Below, piece by piece: positions 62,724-64,000 of a DNA stretch of 64,000 bases. The stretch is taken from contig NZ_FUXZ01000002.1 in the NCBI RefSeq assembly GCF_900167115.1, forward strand, positions 124,001-188,000, read 5' to 3'. How positions within the stretch are numbered: position 1 is the first letter of the stretch; each line of letters opens with the position of its first letter. The notes under the pieces were generated by a model. It did no database searches. It saw only the letters and a list, made by a program, of their open reading frames with translations, and was not told the origin of the DNA. Made by a program: the position numbers and the translations under genes. The stretch comes from Eubacterium uniforme. GTDB taxonomy: Bacteria; Bacillota; Clostridia; Lachnospirales; Lachnospiraceae.

Positions 62724-64000
62724 ATGAAAGAAAAATTTGGATATAATAATATTTGTTTAACAAAAAATGAAAAACCTTATTTCCCGATTATGGGTGAGAT
62801 GCATTATGCAAGGGTTAGTAATTATAAATGGCGAGAAGAATTACTAAAAATGAAAAATTGCGGAATAGATATTGTATCAACATATGTATTTTGGATTTTT
62901 CATGAACAGCTAGAAAATGAATATGACTTCTCGGGCGATTTAAATATAAGAGAGTTTATAAAAATAGCTGATGAAGTTGGTCTTAAAGTATGGTTACGAT
63001 TAGGTCCATTTGTTCATTCAGAACTTAGAAATGGTGGATTCCCAGACTGGCTTATTAATAAATGTCCATCAATTAGATCAGAAGATGAAACATATATTAG
63101 TGAAGTTAAAAAATACTTATCAAGAATATATGAAGAAGTAAAAGGTTTATTTAATAAGGACAATGGACCGATAATTGGTATTCAGGTAGAAAATGAACTT
63201 GGTCATGTAGGCGGTGTGGATAAAGAATCTGATGAAAAACATATGAAGCATTTGCTGGAAATAATTAAAAAAATAGGATTTGATGTGCCTTACTATACGG
63301 CTACTGGCTGGGGTGGTGCAATTGTAGCAGATTGCATTCCAGTTATGGGTGGATACTGTGATGCTCCATGGGAGAGAAGTAGTGAAAAACTTCCGCCAAA
63401 TACTAATTATGTAATAACAAAAGAACGTGATGATCATATGATAGGACAAGGTCATGAGATTGGAGGCATGGAGAGTTATAAATATGCAGATTTTCCATAT
63501 CTTACAGCTGAATTAGGCGGTGGTTTGTGTCCAACATATAGAAGAAGACCTGTTGTTAGTGGTAAGGACATAGCTTCAGTTTCACTTGTGAAATTAGCAA
63601 ATGGTTGTAATCTTTTAGGATATTACATGTTTCATGGCGGTGTTAATCCAAAAGGAATTAATTATCCTTTAAATGAAACTATTGCCACTGGAAGCTGGTG
63701 TGATTTACCTGAATTTGATTATGATTTCAATTCGCCAATTGGTTCATATGGAAATATTACGGATAAATATAATGAATTAAAATTATTATTTATGTTTATA
63801 AAGGATTTTGGTGAAAAACTTTGCTTAATGGAATCTGATATTAATACAATAATAGATGAAAATGGTAAAGAATACGAAGATGTAAACGTCAAACCAGATA
63901 ATCTTGAAGGCATTAGATATTCTATAAGACATAATTGTGAATCAGGATTTGTATTTGTAAATAATTATGTTAGAGGATATGAACTTAGCAATCATAAGGA
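62724..64000 (+). CDS. GH35 beta-galactosidase (3' end outside window)
   Basis: The frame opens at the ATG at 62724 and runs off the end, giving at least 425 residues. There is no signal peptide, so it is cytoplasmic. GH35 features: YFPIMGEMHYARVSNYKWREELLKM near the start, RLGPFVHSELRNGGFPDWL and IIGIQVENELG with acid/base E158. The likely nucleophile is E263 in YLTAELGGG. It would release galactose from oligosaccharides imported after GH53 attack. It lies behind a terminator and so has its own promoter, which I could not define clearly. Confidence 0.88.
   Translation, partial: MKEKFGYNNICLTKNEKPYFPIMGEMHYARVSNYKWREELLKMKNCGIDIVSTYVFWIFHEQLENEYDFSGDLNIREFIKIADEVGLKVWLRLGPFVHSELRNGGFPDWLINKCPSIRSEDETYISEVKKYLSRIYEEVKGLFNKDNGPIIGIQVENELGHVGGVDKESDEKHMKHLLEIIKKIGFDVPYYTATGWGGAIVADCIPVMGGYCDAPWERSSEKLPPNTNYVITKERDDHMIGQGHEIGGMESYKYADFPYLTAELGGGLCPTYRRRPVVSGKDIASVSLVKLANGCNLLGYYMFHGGVNPKGINYPLNETIATGSWCDLPEFDYDFNSPIGSYGNITDKYNELKLLFMFIKDFGEKLCLMESDINTIIDENGKEYEDVNVKPDNLEGIRYSIRHNCESGFVFVNNYVRGYELSNHK

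Overview
The window is AT-rich DNA from a Gram-positive anaerobe. It most resembles a polysaccharide-degrading Lachnospiraceae (Clostridia). The evidence is Firmicutes-type promoters and Shine-Dalgarno sites, a CIRCE-controlled groESL operon, a complete Rnf complex, an L20-type infC leader, a DUF6062 protein, a UDPGP-type uridylyltransferase, and secreted plant-cell-wall enzymes (GH9, GH53, GH35). The species cannot be named from the sequence alone.

Layout. (1) 1-5.7 kb is an accessory island. An IS110-family transposase with a long non-coding end, which probably encodes its guide (bridge) RNA, interrupts a WapA/Rhs-type polymorphic toxin gene. Downstream lie displaced toxin tips, each followed by a candidate immunity gene: a nuclease-like tip, an HNH-like remnant, a TNT (NAD-glycohydrolase) tip with an Imm63-like partner, and a papain-like tip with an unknown partner. 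(2) 5.7-21.5 kb carries thyA-folA, carAB, an unknown membrane protein, a UDPGP uridylyltransferase, argS, an argF-like carbamoyltransferase with an unusual substrate loop, a CPBP protease, and a GT2 / lipid kinase / PAP2 group. (3) 21.6-29.2 kb is information processing: infC-rpmI-rplT with a leader attenuator and an ATT start, two tRNA-Leu genes, dgt-dnaG-trmK without rpoD, a nucleoside kinase and RNase P RNA. (4) 29.4-38.5 kb holds a cytoplasmic leucine-rich-repeat protein, ispF, cysS-mrnC-rlmB, an HD phosphohydrolase, a 3D-domain wall protein behind a WalR-type box, glnS and a DUF6062 protein. (5) 38.6-53 kb holds a GH9 cellulase, an amphipathic YtxH-like protein, ogg, groESL, recG, a giant GLUG/LRR surface protein, ddl-murF and a YprB-like exonuclease. 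(6) 54.2-59.3 kb is rnfCDGEAB. (7) 59.4-64 kb is a galactan locus: a sortase-type CBM protein, a GH53 galactanase lipoprotein and a GH35 beta-galactosidase that runs off the window.

The genes fit a fermenter that captures beta-1,4-glucan and beta-1,4-galactan outside the cell and conserves energy with Rnf. The toxin island is the clearest accessory system. Its cassettes share a near-identical Rhs core in front of different tips, which would let recombination swap the toxin in use. Most intergenic gaps carry a clear intrinsic terminator or promoter, listed individually.
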